Source: Burkholderia paludis
GTDB taxonomy: Bacteria; Pseudomonadota; Gammaproteobacteria; Burkholderiales; Burkholderiaceae
Direction of reading: 5' to 3'
NCBI RefSeq assembly: GCF_000732615.1
Contig: NZ_JPGL01000024.1
Span: 62,001-126,000 of the forward strand
Length of the DNA: 64,000 bases
Part shown: positions 1 through 8,268 of the stretch, one piece after another
Layout: every line of letters begins with the position of its first letter
Position numbering within the stretch: the first letter of the stretch is position 1
Translations under genes and position numbers: made by a program
Notes under the pieces: model-generated
Told to the model about the DNA's origin: nothing
Database searches by the model: none
Seen by the model: the letters and a program-made list of their open reading frames with translations, nothing else

Positions 1-48
1 GCGAACTGGGGGGTAGAACAGCGGAAGATGCAGCACGGGCGGCGCTCT

Positions 49-75
49 GTGACAATTCAGGAAAGCCGCTATAAT
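49..75 (+). promoter_or_regulatory. Probable sigma-70 promoter of metK
   Basis: A perfect TATAAT lies at 70-75. The best upstream hexamer is GTGACA at 49-54, with a short 15-base spacer, so the -35 is weak or poorly spaced. Transcription would start near 82 and leave a leader of about 150 bases before metK. Confidence 0.55.
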
Positions 76-78
76 ACG

Positions 79-117
79 GGCTTCGCCGAGTTAACTGACA
101 ACTTGCGGGGCGAAGCC
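79..117 (+). promoter_or_regulatory. Inverted repeat in the metK leader
   Basis: GGCTTCGCC at 79-87 is perfectly complementary to GGCGAAGCC at 109-117, with a 21-base loop. It lies at the predicted start of the transcript, so the RNA can form a strong 5' stem-loop. No poly-U run follows directly, so it is not a simple terminator. I could not match the leader to a known SAM or SAH riboswitch consensus by eye. Confidence 0.5.
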
Positions 118-232
118 GGTTGGCGTTACACACGCTGCCCGGTCCTGGTAATCCGCTAAAGCGTCGCCGCTTCAGGCCGAACGAAGCTGGCTACGTGAAA
201 CCAACCGTAACCACACCAAGGAGCCTGAAAAA

Positions 233-1420
233 GTGGCAAACGATTATCTCTTCACGTCCGAATCCGTCTCCGAAGGCCATCCGGACAAGGTCGCCGACCA
301 AATCTCGGACGCGATCCTCGACGCCATCCTCGAGCAAGACAAGTATTCCCGCGTTGCGGCGGAAACGCTGTGCAACACCGGTCTCGTCGTCCTGGCCGGC
401 GAAATCACCACGACGGCCAACATCGACTACATCCAGATCGCGCGCGACACGATCAAGCGCATCGGCTACGACAACACCGACTACGGCATCGACTACAAGG
501 GCTGCGCAGTGCTCGTCGCGTACGACAAGCAGTCGCCGGACATCGCCCAGGGCGTCGATCGCGCACATGACGACAACCTCGATCAGGGCGCGGGCGACCA
601 GGGCCTGATGTTCGGTTACGCGTGCGACGAAACGCCGGAACTGATGCCGCTGCCGATCTACCTGTCGCACCGTCTCGTCGAGCGCCAGGCCAGCCTGCGC
701 CGCGACGGCCGCCTGCAATGGCTGCGCCCGGACGCGAAGTCGCAGGTGACGGTCCGCTACGTCGACGGCAAGCCGCACGCGATCGACACCGTCGTGCTGT
801 CGACCCAGCACGCACCGGACATCGAACTGCCCGCGCTGCGCGAAGCCGTGATCGAGGAAATCATCAAGCCGACGCTGCCGGCCGACCTGATCAAGGGCGA
901 CATCAAGTTCCTCGTGAACCCGACCGGCCGGTTCGTGATCGGCGGCCCGCAGGGCGACTGCGGCCTGACCGGCCGCAAGATCATCGTCGACACGTACGGC
1001 GGTGCCGCACCGCACGGCGGCGGCGCGTTCTCGGGCAAGGATCCTTCGAAGGTCGACCGTTCGGCAGCGTATGCCGGCCGCTACGTCGCGAAGAACATCG
1101 TCGCCGCCGGCCTCGCGTCGCGCGCGCTGATCCAGGTGTCGTACGCGATCGGCGTTGCCGAGCCGACCTCGGTGATGGTCAACACGTTCGGCACGGGCCG
1201 CGTGTCGGATGCGGTGATCACGAAGCTCGTGCGCGAGCATTTCGACCTGCGTCCGAAGGGCATCATCAAGATGCTCGACCTGCTGCGCCCGATCTACGAG
1301 AAGACGGCGGCTTACGGCCACTTCGGCCGCGAAGAGCCGGAATTCTCGTGGGAAGCGACCGACAAGGCGCTCGCCCTGGCCGAAGCGGCCGGCGTCGAGC
1401 CGACGGCACGCGTCGCGTAA
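233..1420 (+). CDS. metK: S-adenosylmethionine synthase MetK
   Basis: Makes S-adenosylmethionine from methionine and ATP in the cytoplasm; SAM is the main methyl donor and polyamine precursor. The 395-residue length is normal for the bacterial enzyme. Visible signatures are the N-terminal GHPDKVADQ (15-23), the hexapeptide region [12 protein letters not shown] (119-130) and the phosphate loop GGGAFSGKD (262-270). The start is GTG at 233, preceded by AAGGAG about ten bases upstream; no in-frame ATG gives a better N-terminus. The gene is monocistronic, with a long leader carrying an inverted repeat and a strong terminator immediately after it. The product is secure; how the leader regulates it is unknown. 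Confidence 0.98.
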   Translation: MANDYLFTSESVSEGHPDKVADQISDAILDAILEQDKYSRVAAETLCNTGLVVLAGEITTTANIDYIQIARDTIKRIGYDNTDYGIDYKGCAVLVAYDKQSPDIAQGVDRAHDDNLDQGAGDQGLMFGYACDETPELMPLPIYLSHRLVERQASLRRDGRLQWLRPDAKSQVTVRYVDGKPHAIDTVVLSTQHAPDIELPALREAVIEEIIKPTLPADLIKGDIKFLVNPTGRFVIGGPQGDCGLTGRKIIVDTYGGAAPHGGGAFSGKDPSKVDRSAAYAGRYVAKNIVAAGLASRALIQVSYAIGVAEPTSVMVNTFGTGRVSDAVITKLVREHFDLRPKGIIKMLDLLRPIYEKTAAYGHFGREEPEFSWEATDKALALAEAAGVEPTARVA

Positions 1421-1440
1421 GCGTCGTTCGCCCGACATGA

Positions 1441-1468
1441 AAAACCCCGGCCATGCCGGGGTTTTTTT
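1441..1468 (+). terminator. Rho-independent terminator of metK
   Basis: CCCCGGC (1445-1451), a 3-base loop and GCCGGGG (1455-1461) are followed by seven T residues (1462-1468). It lies about 20 bases after the metK stop and also carries an A-run on its left side. Confidence 0.93.
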
Positions 1469-1543
1469 ATGGGTGTCGATCGTCGGCGCTGCGGGGCCGC
1501 GGCGCGACGGCGATCGTCGCGGATCGTGCCCGCCGGCGCGCGT

Positions 1544-1891
1544 TCAGCGTGCGCCGAACCCGAACCCGAACCAGCCGTCGCTGGCCGCGAGGCGGCGCGG
1601 GCGGTTGACGCGGCGCTGCGGCCCGAGCGTGCGGCGCAGCGCGAGCGCGCGCAGCGACGACGGCTTCTGCAGCAGCGAGCGCAGGCCGGCACGCCGTGCG
1701 AACGCCTGCGTGCTCATCATCGAGAAAAAGGCGTGGAACCACGCGCGGATGCCGTCCAGCCGGCTATGTGCGAGCGTCCGCTCGGCCAGCGCCTGCGTGC
1801 GTGCGCGGTGGTGGCGCAGCGAGCGGGCAGGAGCGGTCGGCACGACGCGCTTCGCAGCGCGGCTGAGACGGGAAGTCAGACGGAATGGCAT
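1544..1891 (-). CDS. Hypothetical basic protein (115 aa)
   Basis: A 115-residue, Arg/Ala/Leu-rich open frame that converges on metK. It has no recognisable domain. A mildly hydrophobic stretch (IRAWFHAFFSMM) lies near residues 48-59, and the C-terminus ends in alternating Phe-Gly residues (WFGFGFGAR), encoded by a short CCGAAC tandem repeat near 1556-1574. The ATG at 1891 is the first plausible start but no clear Shine-Dalgarno sequence precedes it. It could be a genuine small Burkholderia protein or a long open frame in high-GC DNA; Cys is absent and the composition is not strongly shadow-like. No function is assigned. Confidence 0.4.
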   Translation of the reverse strand: MPFRLTSRLSRAAKRVVPTAPARSLRHHRARTQALAERTLAHSRLDGIRAWFHAFFSMMSTQAFARRAGLRSLLQKPSSLRALALRRTLGPQRRVNRPRRLAASDGWFGFGFGAR

Positions 1892-2244
1892 GTGAACGAT
1901 GCGTCGCTTGTATGGATGGCGCCCTGAAGAGCGCACTGCTATGAACGGCCTCGGATGGCGCAACGGATCTTACCGAAAGCCGCTGCGCGCCGCGCCCGCC
2001 AGAATTGACAGGCTGCGACAGGCTACAGGGGAATCGTGACGGGCAAAAGTCGCAATAAACCCTTGAGCCGCAAGGCGTGTGCCGCATACCGCCTGTCGGT
2101 GAGGCACGGCATCGCACCGCACAGTTCCCTTGAGCACGATCAAATCCGCGATTGGCATGCCCCTGCGCACGACAATGGTGCTGTTCGCGGTATCCGGCGC
2201 CGATTTACAATCGTCACATTCACACAATAAACGTCTGGCATCCC
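1892..2244. other. Intergenic region, no gene supported
   Basis: About 350 bases between the converging-side hypothetical gene and the dioxygenase gene. The right end (2204-2232) is AT-richer and probably carries the dioxygenase promoter (TTTACA at 2204 is a possible -35, with an indistinct -10). I see no RNA gene or convincing short ORF here. Confidence 0.4.
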
Positions 2245-3018
2245 ATGTCGTCTCCATTGCAGTCGGAATCGATCCGCGCGCAAGTCGCGGAATTGCGCGA
2301 ACGCGGTTTCGTCGTCGCGCGTGGCCTCGTCGGTGAGCAGCAGTGCGCGGCGCTCAGGCAGATCGCGGCGCGCCAGTTGCAGGAGGCGGCCGAGCCGATC
2401 GAGTTCGAGGCGGACCTGCGCTACCCGGGCGCGCCCGAGTCGAAGCACGCGCCGGGCGGGCACACGGTGCGGCGGCTGCTCGATGCGTACGGGCGCGATC
2501 CCGCCTTCGCCGAGCGCGCGACCGCCCCCGAAATCCATGCGTGGATGCGCGAGTATTTCGGCGAGGAACCCGTGCTGTCGCGCGCGCATCACAACTGCAT
2601 GATGACGAAGCATCCCGCGTACGGCAGCCTGACGGGCTGGCATCGCGATTTCCGCTACTGGGCGTTCGAGCGTCCCGACATGGTGTCGGTGTGGCTCGCC
2701 CTCGGGCCGGAAACGAACGAGAACGGCGCGCTGTGGCTCGTGCCGGGATCGCATACGGCCGAATTCGGGCCGGAAGCGTTCGACGATGCGAAGTTCTTCC
2801 GCGGCGACCTGCCGGAGAACCGGAAGATGATCGACGCGGCCACGTGCCCGTCGCTGCAGGCGGGCGACGTCGTGTTCTTTCACAGCAACACGCTGCATTC
2901 GGCCGGGCAGAACCGCTCCGACCAGGTGAAGTTCTCGCTCGTCTACACGTACCACGGCGCGAGCAACCGGCCGCTGCCCGGCACGCGTTCGGCGGCGAAG
3001 CCGGAAGTGCAGTTCTAG
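2245..3018 (+). CDS. Phytanoyl-CoA dioxygenase (PhyH) family protein
   Basis: A 257-residue non-haem Fe(II)/2-oxoglutarate dioxygenase. The family hydroxylates diverse small molecules; the substrate here cannot be read from sequence. Iron ligands are visible as the HxD pair H133-R-D135 (in GWHRD) and a distal His near 213-218 (FFHSNTLHSAG), followed by Arg224 as a possible 2-oxoglutarate anchor. ATG 2245 was chosen over an in-frame ATG at 2152, because the upstream extension is Cys/Arg-rich and unlike the family. It stands alone: the next gene is convergent and separated by a large palindrome. Family assignment is secure, function open. Confidence 0.88.
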   Translation: MSSPLQSESIRAQVAELRERGFVVARGLVGEQQCAALRQIAARQLQEAAEPIEFEADLRYPGAPESKHAPGGHTVRRLLDAYGRDPAFAERATAPEIHAWMREYFGEEPVLSRAHHNCMMTKHPAYGSLTGWHRDFRYWAFERPDMVSVWLALGPETNENGALWLVPGSHTAEFGPEAFDDAKFFRGDLPENRKMIDAATCPSLQAGDVVFFHSNTLHSAGQNRSDQVKFSLVYTYHGASNRPLPGTRSAAKPEVQF

Positions 3019-3093
3019 GCGACGATCGTGCGGGCGGCCATGCCGCCGTGCGATCGCGCGATGCGCATGCGGCGCATCGCGGGCGAATGAAAC

Positions 3094-3116
3094 AACGGGC
3101 GGCCTGGCCGCCCGTT
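3094..3116. terminator. Palindromic hairpin between convergent genes
   Basis: AACGGGCGGCC (3094-3104) and GGCCGCCCGTT (3106-3116) form an 11-bp stem around one base. Weak T-richness follows on the right. It lies between the dioxygenase gene and the opposing DUF3185-type gene, so a bidirectional terminator is likely. Confidence 0.6.
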
Positions 3117-3175
3117 TCGCTTGATGCGGCCCGCGTGTGCGACGCGGGCCGTCCGTGTGCCGCGCGGCCGCGCGC

Positions 3176-3382
3176 TCAGCGCTTGCCGCCCGGCATCGCG
3201 AGGCCGATCAGGCCGATGAACGACGCGACGGCGCCGCCCGCGATCAGCAGGATCGTCTTCGTCGCGGGCGAGCCGGTGAAGAAGCGCGACACGTTGTCGT
3301 TGATCGAATGGAACGACTGCCCGCCGAAATACAGCAGCACGACGCCGCCGACGAGCAGCGCAACCGAGATGACCCGGGACAT
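3176..3382 (-). CDS. DUF3185-type small membrane protein
   Basis: A 68-residue inner-membrane protein with two hydrophobic helices (about residues 4-20 and 44-62) joined by a polar loop containing HSINDNVSRFF. The overall shape matches the DUF3185 family of small proteobacterial membrane proteins, whose function is unknown. The start at ATG 3382 is preceded by a purine-rich GGTTGG stretch. It is transcribed toward the dioxygenase gene and stands alone. Confidence 0.8.
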   Translation of the reverse strand: MSRVISVALLVGGVVLLYFGGQSFHSINDNVSRFFTGSPATKTILLIAGGAVASFIGLIGLAMPGGKR

Positions 3383-3567
3383 ACCAACCTCGCTGGAACG
3401 GTGATTCGAGACGCCGCAGTGTAGGCGACCACCGCGGTCGCGTCCATCGCCGTGCGCGCGCCCGCCGCTTTCGCTACCATAGTCGTCGGATGACTCCCTC
3501 GCCGCCGCCGCGCCGTGTGCGCAGCCGGCGCGCGTCCCTTCTCCCGATGTCCTGACGGAACAGACTC

Positions 3568-4611
3568 ATGGCCTACGAAGCAGCTTCCGAACGCTATGCC
3601 GACATGCAATACCGCACCTGCGGCAAATCCGGGCTCAAACTGCCCGTGCTGTCGCTCGGCCTGTGGCACAACTTCGGCGACTCGACGCCGATCTCGACGC
3701 AGCGCGACATCCTGCGCACCGCGTTCGACCTCGGTATCAACCACTTCGATCTCGCGAACAACTACGGGCCGCCGTACGGCAGCGCCGAAACCAACTTCGG
3801 CCGGCTGCTGAAGGAGGATTTCCGGCCGTATCGCGACGAGTTGCTGATCTCGACGAAGGCCGGCTGGGACATGTGGCCGGGGCCGTACGGCAGCGGCGGA
3901 GGGTCGCGCAAGTACGTGCTCGCGAGCCTCGACCAGAGCCTGCAGCGGATGGGGCTCGACTACGTCGACATCTTCTACTCGCACCGCTTCGACGCGCACA
4001 CGCCGCTCGAGGAAACGGCGGGCGCGCTCGCGTCGGCCGTGCAGCAGGGCAAGGCGCTCTACATCGGCATTTCGTCGTATTCGGCCGCGAAGACGCGCGA
4101 GATGGCCGCGTTGCTCGCGCAGTACAAGGTGCCGCTGCTGATCCACCAGCCTTCGTACAACATGCTGAACCGCTGGATCGAGCACGACCTGCTCGGCACG
4201 CTCGACGATGTCGGCGCGGGCAGCATTGCCTTCACGCCGCTCGCGCAGGGGCTGCTCACGTCGAAGTACCTGAACGGCGTGCCGGCCGACGCGCGCGTGA
4301 ACAAGCCGGGCGGCGGCTCGCTGAAGCCGGATCACCTGAGCGCGGACAATCTCGAGCAGGTGCGCAAGCTCAACGCGATCGCCGAGCGGCGCGGGCAGAG
4401 CCTGGCGCAGATGGCGCTCGCATGGGTATTGCGCCACGGCCGCGTGACGTCCGCGCTGATCGGCGCGAGCCGGGCGGAACAGGTGCGTGAAAACGTCGGC
4501 GCGCTGAAGAATCTCGAATTCTCCGCGGAGGAACTCGCGGAGATCGATCGTCACGCGACCGAAGGCGGCATCAACCTGTGGGAAAAACCGTCCACCGATC
4601 AGGCGATCTGA
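3568..4611 (+). CDS. Aldo/keto reductase, YghZ/Gpr-like
   Basis: A 347-residue NADPH-dependent aldo/keto reductase of the subgroup that includes E. coli YghZ (L-glyceraldehyde-3-phosphate/methylglyoxal reductase). The catalytic tetrad is visible as D61, Y66, K97 and H139 (YSHRFD). The NNYGPPYGSAE segment at 64-74 is typical of the YghZ/Kv-beta branch. The C-terminal half carries the cofactor-binding GASR(A/x)EQV motif. It ends just before paired hairpins shared with the convergent downstream gene. Detoxification of reactive aldehydes is the expected role; the true substrate is not determined. Confidence 0.92.
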   Translation: MAYEAASERYADMQYRTCGKSGLKLPVLSLGLWHNFGDSTPISTQRDILRTAFDLGINHFDLANNYGPPYGSAETNFGRLLKEDFRPYRDELLISTKAGWDMWPGPYGSGGGSRKYVLASLDQSLQRMGLDYVDIFYSHRFDAHTPLEETAGALASAVQQGKALYIGISSYSAAKTREMAALLAQYKVPLLIHQPSYNMLNRWIEHDLLGTLDDVGAGSIAFTPLAQGLLTSKYLNGVPADARVNKPGGGSLKPDHLSADNLEQVRKLNAIAERRGQSLAQMALAWVLRHGRVTSALIGASRAEQVRENVGALKNLEFSAEELAEIDRHATEGGINLWEKPSTDQAI

Positions 4612-4621
4612 CCGGCAGTCG

Positions 4622-4693
4622 ATACGGCATGCGAAACATCGCGTGCCGTATTACAGGCAACGTGAAACGCATCGCTGCGGCGCAGCGATGCGT
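4622..4693. terminator. Two tandem hairpins between convergent genes
   Basis: ATACGGCA (4622-4629) pairs with TGCCGTAT (4644-4651). A 27-base near-perfect palindrome follows: a 12-13-base arm from 4667 pairs with its complement ending at 4693. No T-run is present. The position between the aldo/keto reductase and the opposing small membrane protein suggests bidirectional termination or 3'-end stabilisation. Confidence 0.5.
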
Positions 4694-4713
4694 GTCGTGC
4701 ACGGATTGCGACG

Positions 4714-4899
4714 CTAGATCAGCGCAGGCAGGCCTTCGACGAGCAGGACCGCGACGCCGACGCCCAGAATGACGCCCAGCACGCGCAGCAGGTTGTGGCG
4801 GAATTCGGTTGCACACGGCACCGCGCCGAGAAACAGCGCGCCGGCCAGCGCCATCGGGATCAACAGGATGAAGTCGCCGATCGTGAAATAGGTCGTCAT
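4714..4899 (-). CDS. Small hydrophobic membrane protein (61 aa)
   Basis: A 61-residue protein with two transmembrane helices (about 8-26 and 38-58) separated by a short PCATEFRHN loop. The ATG at 4899 is preceded by TTGGAGA eight bases upstream, which decides this start over an upstream in-frame ATG at 5136. Not recognised; no domain. It is convergent with the aldo/keto reductase gene. Confidence 0.72.
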   Translation of the reverse strand: MTTYFTIGDFILLIPMALAGALFLGAVPCATEFRHNLLRVLGVILGVGVAVLLVEGLPALI

Positions 4900-5202
4900 G
4901 CGTGTCTCCAAGGTCGAGCGGAGCGGGCGCCGCGGCCCTTGCTCCGGCCCCATGCCGGGTGTTTCTCGTATTGGTCCGGCCCGATTGCGAGCGGGGCGGT
5001 CAATTCGAGTATAGGCAACCCGCACAGGTTTTTCGCTATCCGAACCATTAAAAATCAGCGGAAAACCACGGGAACCGCAACTTTTTCTGCGAATTCGACG
5101 AACGCCCTGCACATATCTTTCACATTCCTTTCGCAATGCGCGGAACGGCCGTGCGTATCCGGTGCGGGCCGCCGTGCGCCACGGGAACGGCGGCCCGCCC
5201 GC

Positions 5203-6084
5203 TCATGCTCGCCAGGGTTGCGCGCGTGCGGCCGGCGCGCGGAACACGAGCGCGAGCCCCGCGACGATGGCGCCCATGCCGGCAAGCGCGAGCGGCTCGG
5301 GCCGGTTGCCGAGCCAGACGGCATCCATCAGCGTGGTGACGACGGGCACGAGATAGAACAGGCTCGTCACGTTGACGAGATCGCCGCGCTGCATCAAGCG
5401 GTAGAACAGCAGTTGCGCGATCACCGAAATCACGATGCCGAGCCACAGCAGCGGAATGACGAACGCCCAGCTCATGTCGAGCGATACCGGCCGGAACGGC
5501 ACGATCGCCACGCACAGCGCGAGGCCGATCGCATTCTGCAGCGGCAGCACGTCGGCGGGCGCCGCGCGAACGCGCTTCTGCAGCAGCGAGCCGGCAGTCA
5601 GCGCGACAAGCGCGGCGAGCGCGCACGCGATGCCCGCAAGCGACAGCCTGCCGTCGCCCGCACCGCGACATACGACGAGCGCGAGCCCGGCCAGCGACAG
5701 CGCGAGTCCCGCGACGCGCACCGGCTGCCAGCGCCGTTCGACGATCGCGAGCGTGAGGATCGGCTGCACGCCGAGGATCGTCGCGAGCACGCCCGGCGCG
5801 ATCCCGCGTTCGAGCGCAAGCAGGTAGAAGATCGAATAGCCGCCGATCATCAGCAAGCCGGTCAGTGCGGCCATGCGCCGCTCGCCGCGCGGCGGCAGCC
5901 AGCGTTTGCGCACGCAGGCCAGGCCGAGCAGCACGAGCGACGCGAGGGCGAAGCGGGCTGTGAGAAAGACGAACGCGGAGGCGTGATGCAGACCGAGTTC
6001 GGCGAAGATCGCGCCGCTGCTCCACAGCAGCACGAAGAGCGACGTTGCGCCATGCGCGGCAAGCGCGCGTTTGAACGAAACCAT
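5203..6084 (-). CDS. EamA/DMT-superfamily transporter
   Basis: A 293-residue inner-membrane protein with about ten hydrophobic helices arranged as two EamA repeats (roughly 10-135 and 150-280), the normal size for drug/metabolite exporters of the RhaT/YdcZ type. A conserved GVQPILTLAIVERR segment closes the first repeat. The start at ATG 6084 has AGGTGG about eight bases upstream; longer upstream frames are not credible. The family exports amino acids, nucleosides or drugs; the substrate is not inferable. No regulator gene lies beside it, and 820 bases of apparently non-coding DNA follow upstream. Confidence 0.88.
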   Translation of the reverse strand: MVSFKRALAAHGATSLFVLLWSSGAIFAELGLHHASAFVFLTARFALASLVLLGLACVRKRWLPPRGERRMAALTGLLMIGGYSIFYLLALERGIAPGVLATILGVQPILTLAIVERRWQPVRVAGLALSLAGLALVVCRGAGDGRLSLAGIACALAALVALTAGSLLQKRVRAAPADVLPLQNAIGLALCVAIVPFRPVSLDMSWAFVIPLLWLGIVISVIAQLLFYRLMQRGDLVNVTSLFYLVPVVTTLMDAVWLGNRPEPLALAGMGAIVAGLALVFRAPAARAQPWRA

Positions 6085-6904
6085 GTGAATCCACCTGTCG
6101 AACGGATCGGAACGTTCCGCTCGCGCGCGTGGCAATGCACCGTGCGTCATGACGCACGAACACGAGCCGACGGGGGCGAACGGAAGACGAAACGGAAGCC
6201 GGCTGGTCAGCCGGCGCGTGCCGCCGGAGGGGGCGGCGCGGCGCCGACGCGCGGCGGTGCGACAGGAGGAGGAAGGACCGACGGATGCGCACACGCCTGC
6301 GGCCGCGAGTCGAACTGCGGCCGGGATTTTGCGAGGGCGGACGTGAGCGGATGCATCGTGTCGGAATGCGCTTGAACGCGAATGAGCCTCAACGGTACCG
6401 CAAGGCGAGCATCCGGCGCAACCGCTGTCGTGTGCCTGGCAGGACGATGCACGGATGCCGGCGAGGCCGGTGTCGCGCAGGCGGCGGTCGCTGCTCGCTG
6501 CGCATGCAACGTTCAGCGCGGGGCCGGCAGCGCCGGCGCGCGGCGCACGCGGTGGCGTTACGGCAGGCGCGGCGGTGCGGAATCCCGTGGCGCCCCGCAT
6601 CGTGCCGCGATGCGCGCGCCGTGCCGATCGCCTGTGCGCGACGGCGGCGCGGCGGTTTCGGCGGGCAGTCACATTCGACAGGGTATGATGGGGGGAACCG
6701 GGTGGGCAAGTACGCGCCCGGCGTAGTGGTTGATTGGAGACATTCGACGAATTCGCGGTGCTTCGCCCGCTTCTTCTTCTTTTCGCGCTTCGATAAACCG
6801 TGAACAATGGGATCACGCGCAACGCTCCGACGAGAGCGCGCGGATCGTGCATTTGCCGGCTCGTCAGCGGGCCGGGTTTCAAGTTTCAAGAGTGGGGAAC
6901 CATC
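6085..6904. other. Long intergenic region, no gene firmly supported
   Basis: About 820 bases between the EamA gene and a small conserved gene. A 100-codon minus-strand frame at 6207-6509 is Pro/Ala-rich with no recognisable domain and may be chance. The right part holds several T/C-rich tracts (6770-6790) that could belong to the promoter of the 70-residue gene. No tRNA, repeat or IS end was seen. Confidence 0.4.
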
Positions 6905-7117
6905 ATGCATGTCGGGTCGATTGTCTGTACCACCCATATCGCGGTGCCGAAGGGCGCACGCGGCATCGTCCAGCGCATCCTGGGCGACATGGCCATGGTG
7001 ACCTGGTACGCGGGCGTACCGGGTGAGTCGAAGGAACTCAACACCGAGCCGTTCTTTCTCGAGGACCTGATCGACACCGGCGAATCCGTGCTGCCGGCCG
7101 GCGCGGCGCTCCACTAA
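6905..7117 (+). CDS. Small conserved-looking protein (70 aa)
   Basis: A 70-residue soluble acidic protein beginning MHVGSIVCTTHIAVPKG and containing an acidic C-terminal half (ELNTEPFFLEDLIDTGE). It has no signal peptide or membrane segment. ATG 6905 was selected because the extension to 6800 is low-quality and a GTGGGGAACC purine stretch lies just upstream. It sits 47 bases before the SrkA-like kinase gene and is probably co-transcribed. Not recognised; the compact beta-rich pattern (VGSIVCT, AMVTWYAG) suggests a small folded domain. Confidence 0.65.
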   Translation: MHVGSIVCTTHIAVPKGARGIVQRILGDMAMVTWYAGVPGESKELNTEPFFLEDLIDTGESVLPAGAALH

Positions 7118-7164
7118 GCGCACGCCGCACCGGACGCTCGTCTTTCGACCCGGCTGGCGGCACA

Positions 7165-8196
7165 ATGCGGGACATGAACGACGTCACTTCCGCTTCCGCT
7201 TCTCCCGCCGGCCCGCCATTCGCCGGCCTCACGCCCGAGTGCGTGCTCGATGCGCTCGACAGCGTGCTGATGCCCGCCGGCCTGCGCACCGACGGGCGCC
7301 TGCTCGCGCTCAACAGCTACGAAAACCGCGTCTACCAGGTCGGCATCGAAGACGGCCCGCCGGTCGTCGCGAAGTTCTATCGCCCGGCGCGCTGGTCGGA
7401 CGAGGCGATCCTCGAAGAGCATGCGTTCGTCGCCGAACTCGCCGCGCGCGAGATTCCGGCGGTGCCCGCGCGCGTGTTCGACGGCCGCACGCTGCACGCG
7501 TTCGACGGCTTCCGCTTCTCGATCTTCGAGCGGCGCGGCGGCCGTGCGCCCGATCTCGACCGCAGCGACACGCTCGAATGGCTCGGCCGCTTCATCGGCC
7601 GGATTCATGCGGTCGGCGCGACCGAGCCGTATGTCGCGCGCCCCGTGCTCGACATCCGCACCTTCGGCTACGAGCCGCGCGATTACCTGCTCGCGCACGA
7701 TTTCATTCCGGACGACGTGCGGCCCGCGTACGAGATGGCCGTCGCGCTCGCGCTCGAAGGCGTCGAGGCCGCGTTCGAGCGCGCGGGCGAGATCCGTCTG
7801 CTGCGCACGCATGGCGACTGCCATCCGAGCAACGTGCTGTGGACCGATGCAGGCCCGCATTTCGTCGACTTCGACGACAGCCGGATGGCGCCCGCGATCC
7901 AGGATCTGTGGCTGCTGCTGCCGGGCGACCGCGAAGGCGCGTCGCGCGCACTCGCGGATCTGCTGGCCGGCTACGAGGATTTCCACGAATTCGAGCCGCG
8001 CGAGCTGCATCTGGTCGAAGCGCTGCGCACACTGCGGCTGATCCACTATGCGGCATGGCTCGCGCGGCGCTGGGACGATCCCGCGTTCCCGGCCGCGTTT
8101 CCGTGGTTCAACACGCATCGTTACTGGGAAGCGCGCGTGCTCGAGTTGCGCGAGCAGATCGGCGCGATGCAGGAAGGGCCGCTCTGGCCCGTGTGA
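7165..8196 (+). CDS. srkA: Stress response serine/threonine protein kinase, SrkA/YihE family
   Basis: A 343-residue kinase-like phosphotransferase of the SrkA (RdoA/YihE) family, which in E. coli protects cells from envelope- and oxidative-stress death. Visible catalytic elements are K70 in VVAKFYRP, the HGDCHPSNVLW loop with catalytic D218, and the metal-binding FVDFDDSR (D235/D237). E. coli SrkA has 328 residues, so the size fits; the extra N-terminal 20 residues are Ser/Ala/Pro-rich. A second ATG three codons in (7174) is an equally possible start. It follows the 70-residue gene closely. Family confident; physiological target not known here. Confidence 0.9.
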   Translation: MRDMNDVTSASASPAGPPFAGLTPECVLDALDSVLMPAGLRTDGRLLALNSYENRVYQVGIEDGPPVVAKFYRPARWSDEAILEEHAFVAELAAREIPAVPARVFDGRTLHAFDGFRFSIFERRGGRAPDLDRSDTLEWLGRFIGRIHAVGATEPYVARPVLDIRTFGYEPRDYLLAHDFIPDDVRPAYEMAVALALEGVEAAFERAGEIRLLRTHGDCHPSNVLWTDAGPHFVDFDDSRMAPAIQDLWLLLPGDREGASRALADLLAGYEDFHEFEPRELHLVEALRTLRLIHYAAWLARRWDDPAFPAAFPWFNTHRYWEARVLELREQIGAMQEGPLWPV

Positions 8197-8268
8197 ACGC
8201 GCGCGGCCTGCGCGCGGCGCGTGGACGGGCTGCCGCGCGATGCGCGCGGCTCGCCCGGTTCGACTGCG

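Noticed and set aside
79-232. Known SAH or SAM-II riboswitch upstream of metK
   Set aside because: The characteristic conserved blocks of these classes are not visible; only a generic stem-loop and long leader can be supported.
191-1438. 415-codon minus-strand frame across metK
   Set aside because: Arg/Val/Asp-rich composition typical of an antisense shadow of a GC-rich gene; metK on the plus strand is beyond doubt.
1552-1578. Short CCGAAC tandem repeat as a variable-number locus
   Set aside because: Only about three copies of a 6-base unit; too short to call a functional repeat.
1469-1927. 152-codon plus-strand frame after the metK terminator
   Set aside because: Starts inside the terminator T-run, has no ribosome-binding site, and is antisense to the better-supported minus-strand 115-residue frame.
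4795-6375. 526-codon plus-strand frame opposite the EamA gene
   Set aside because: Arg/Glu/His-rich antisense shadow of a membrane protein; no recognisable domain.
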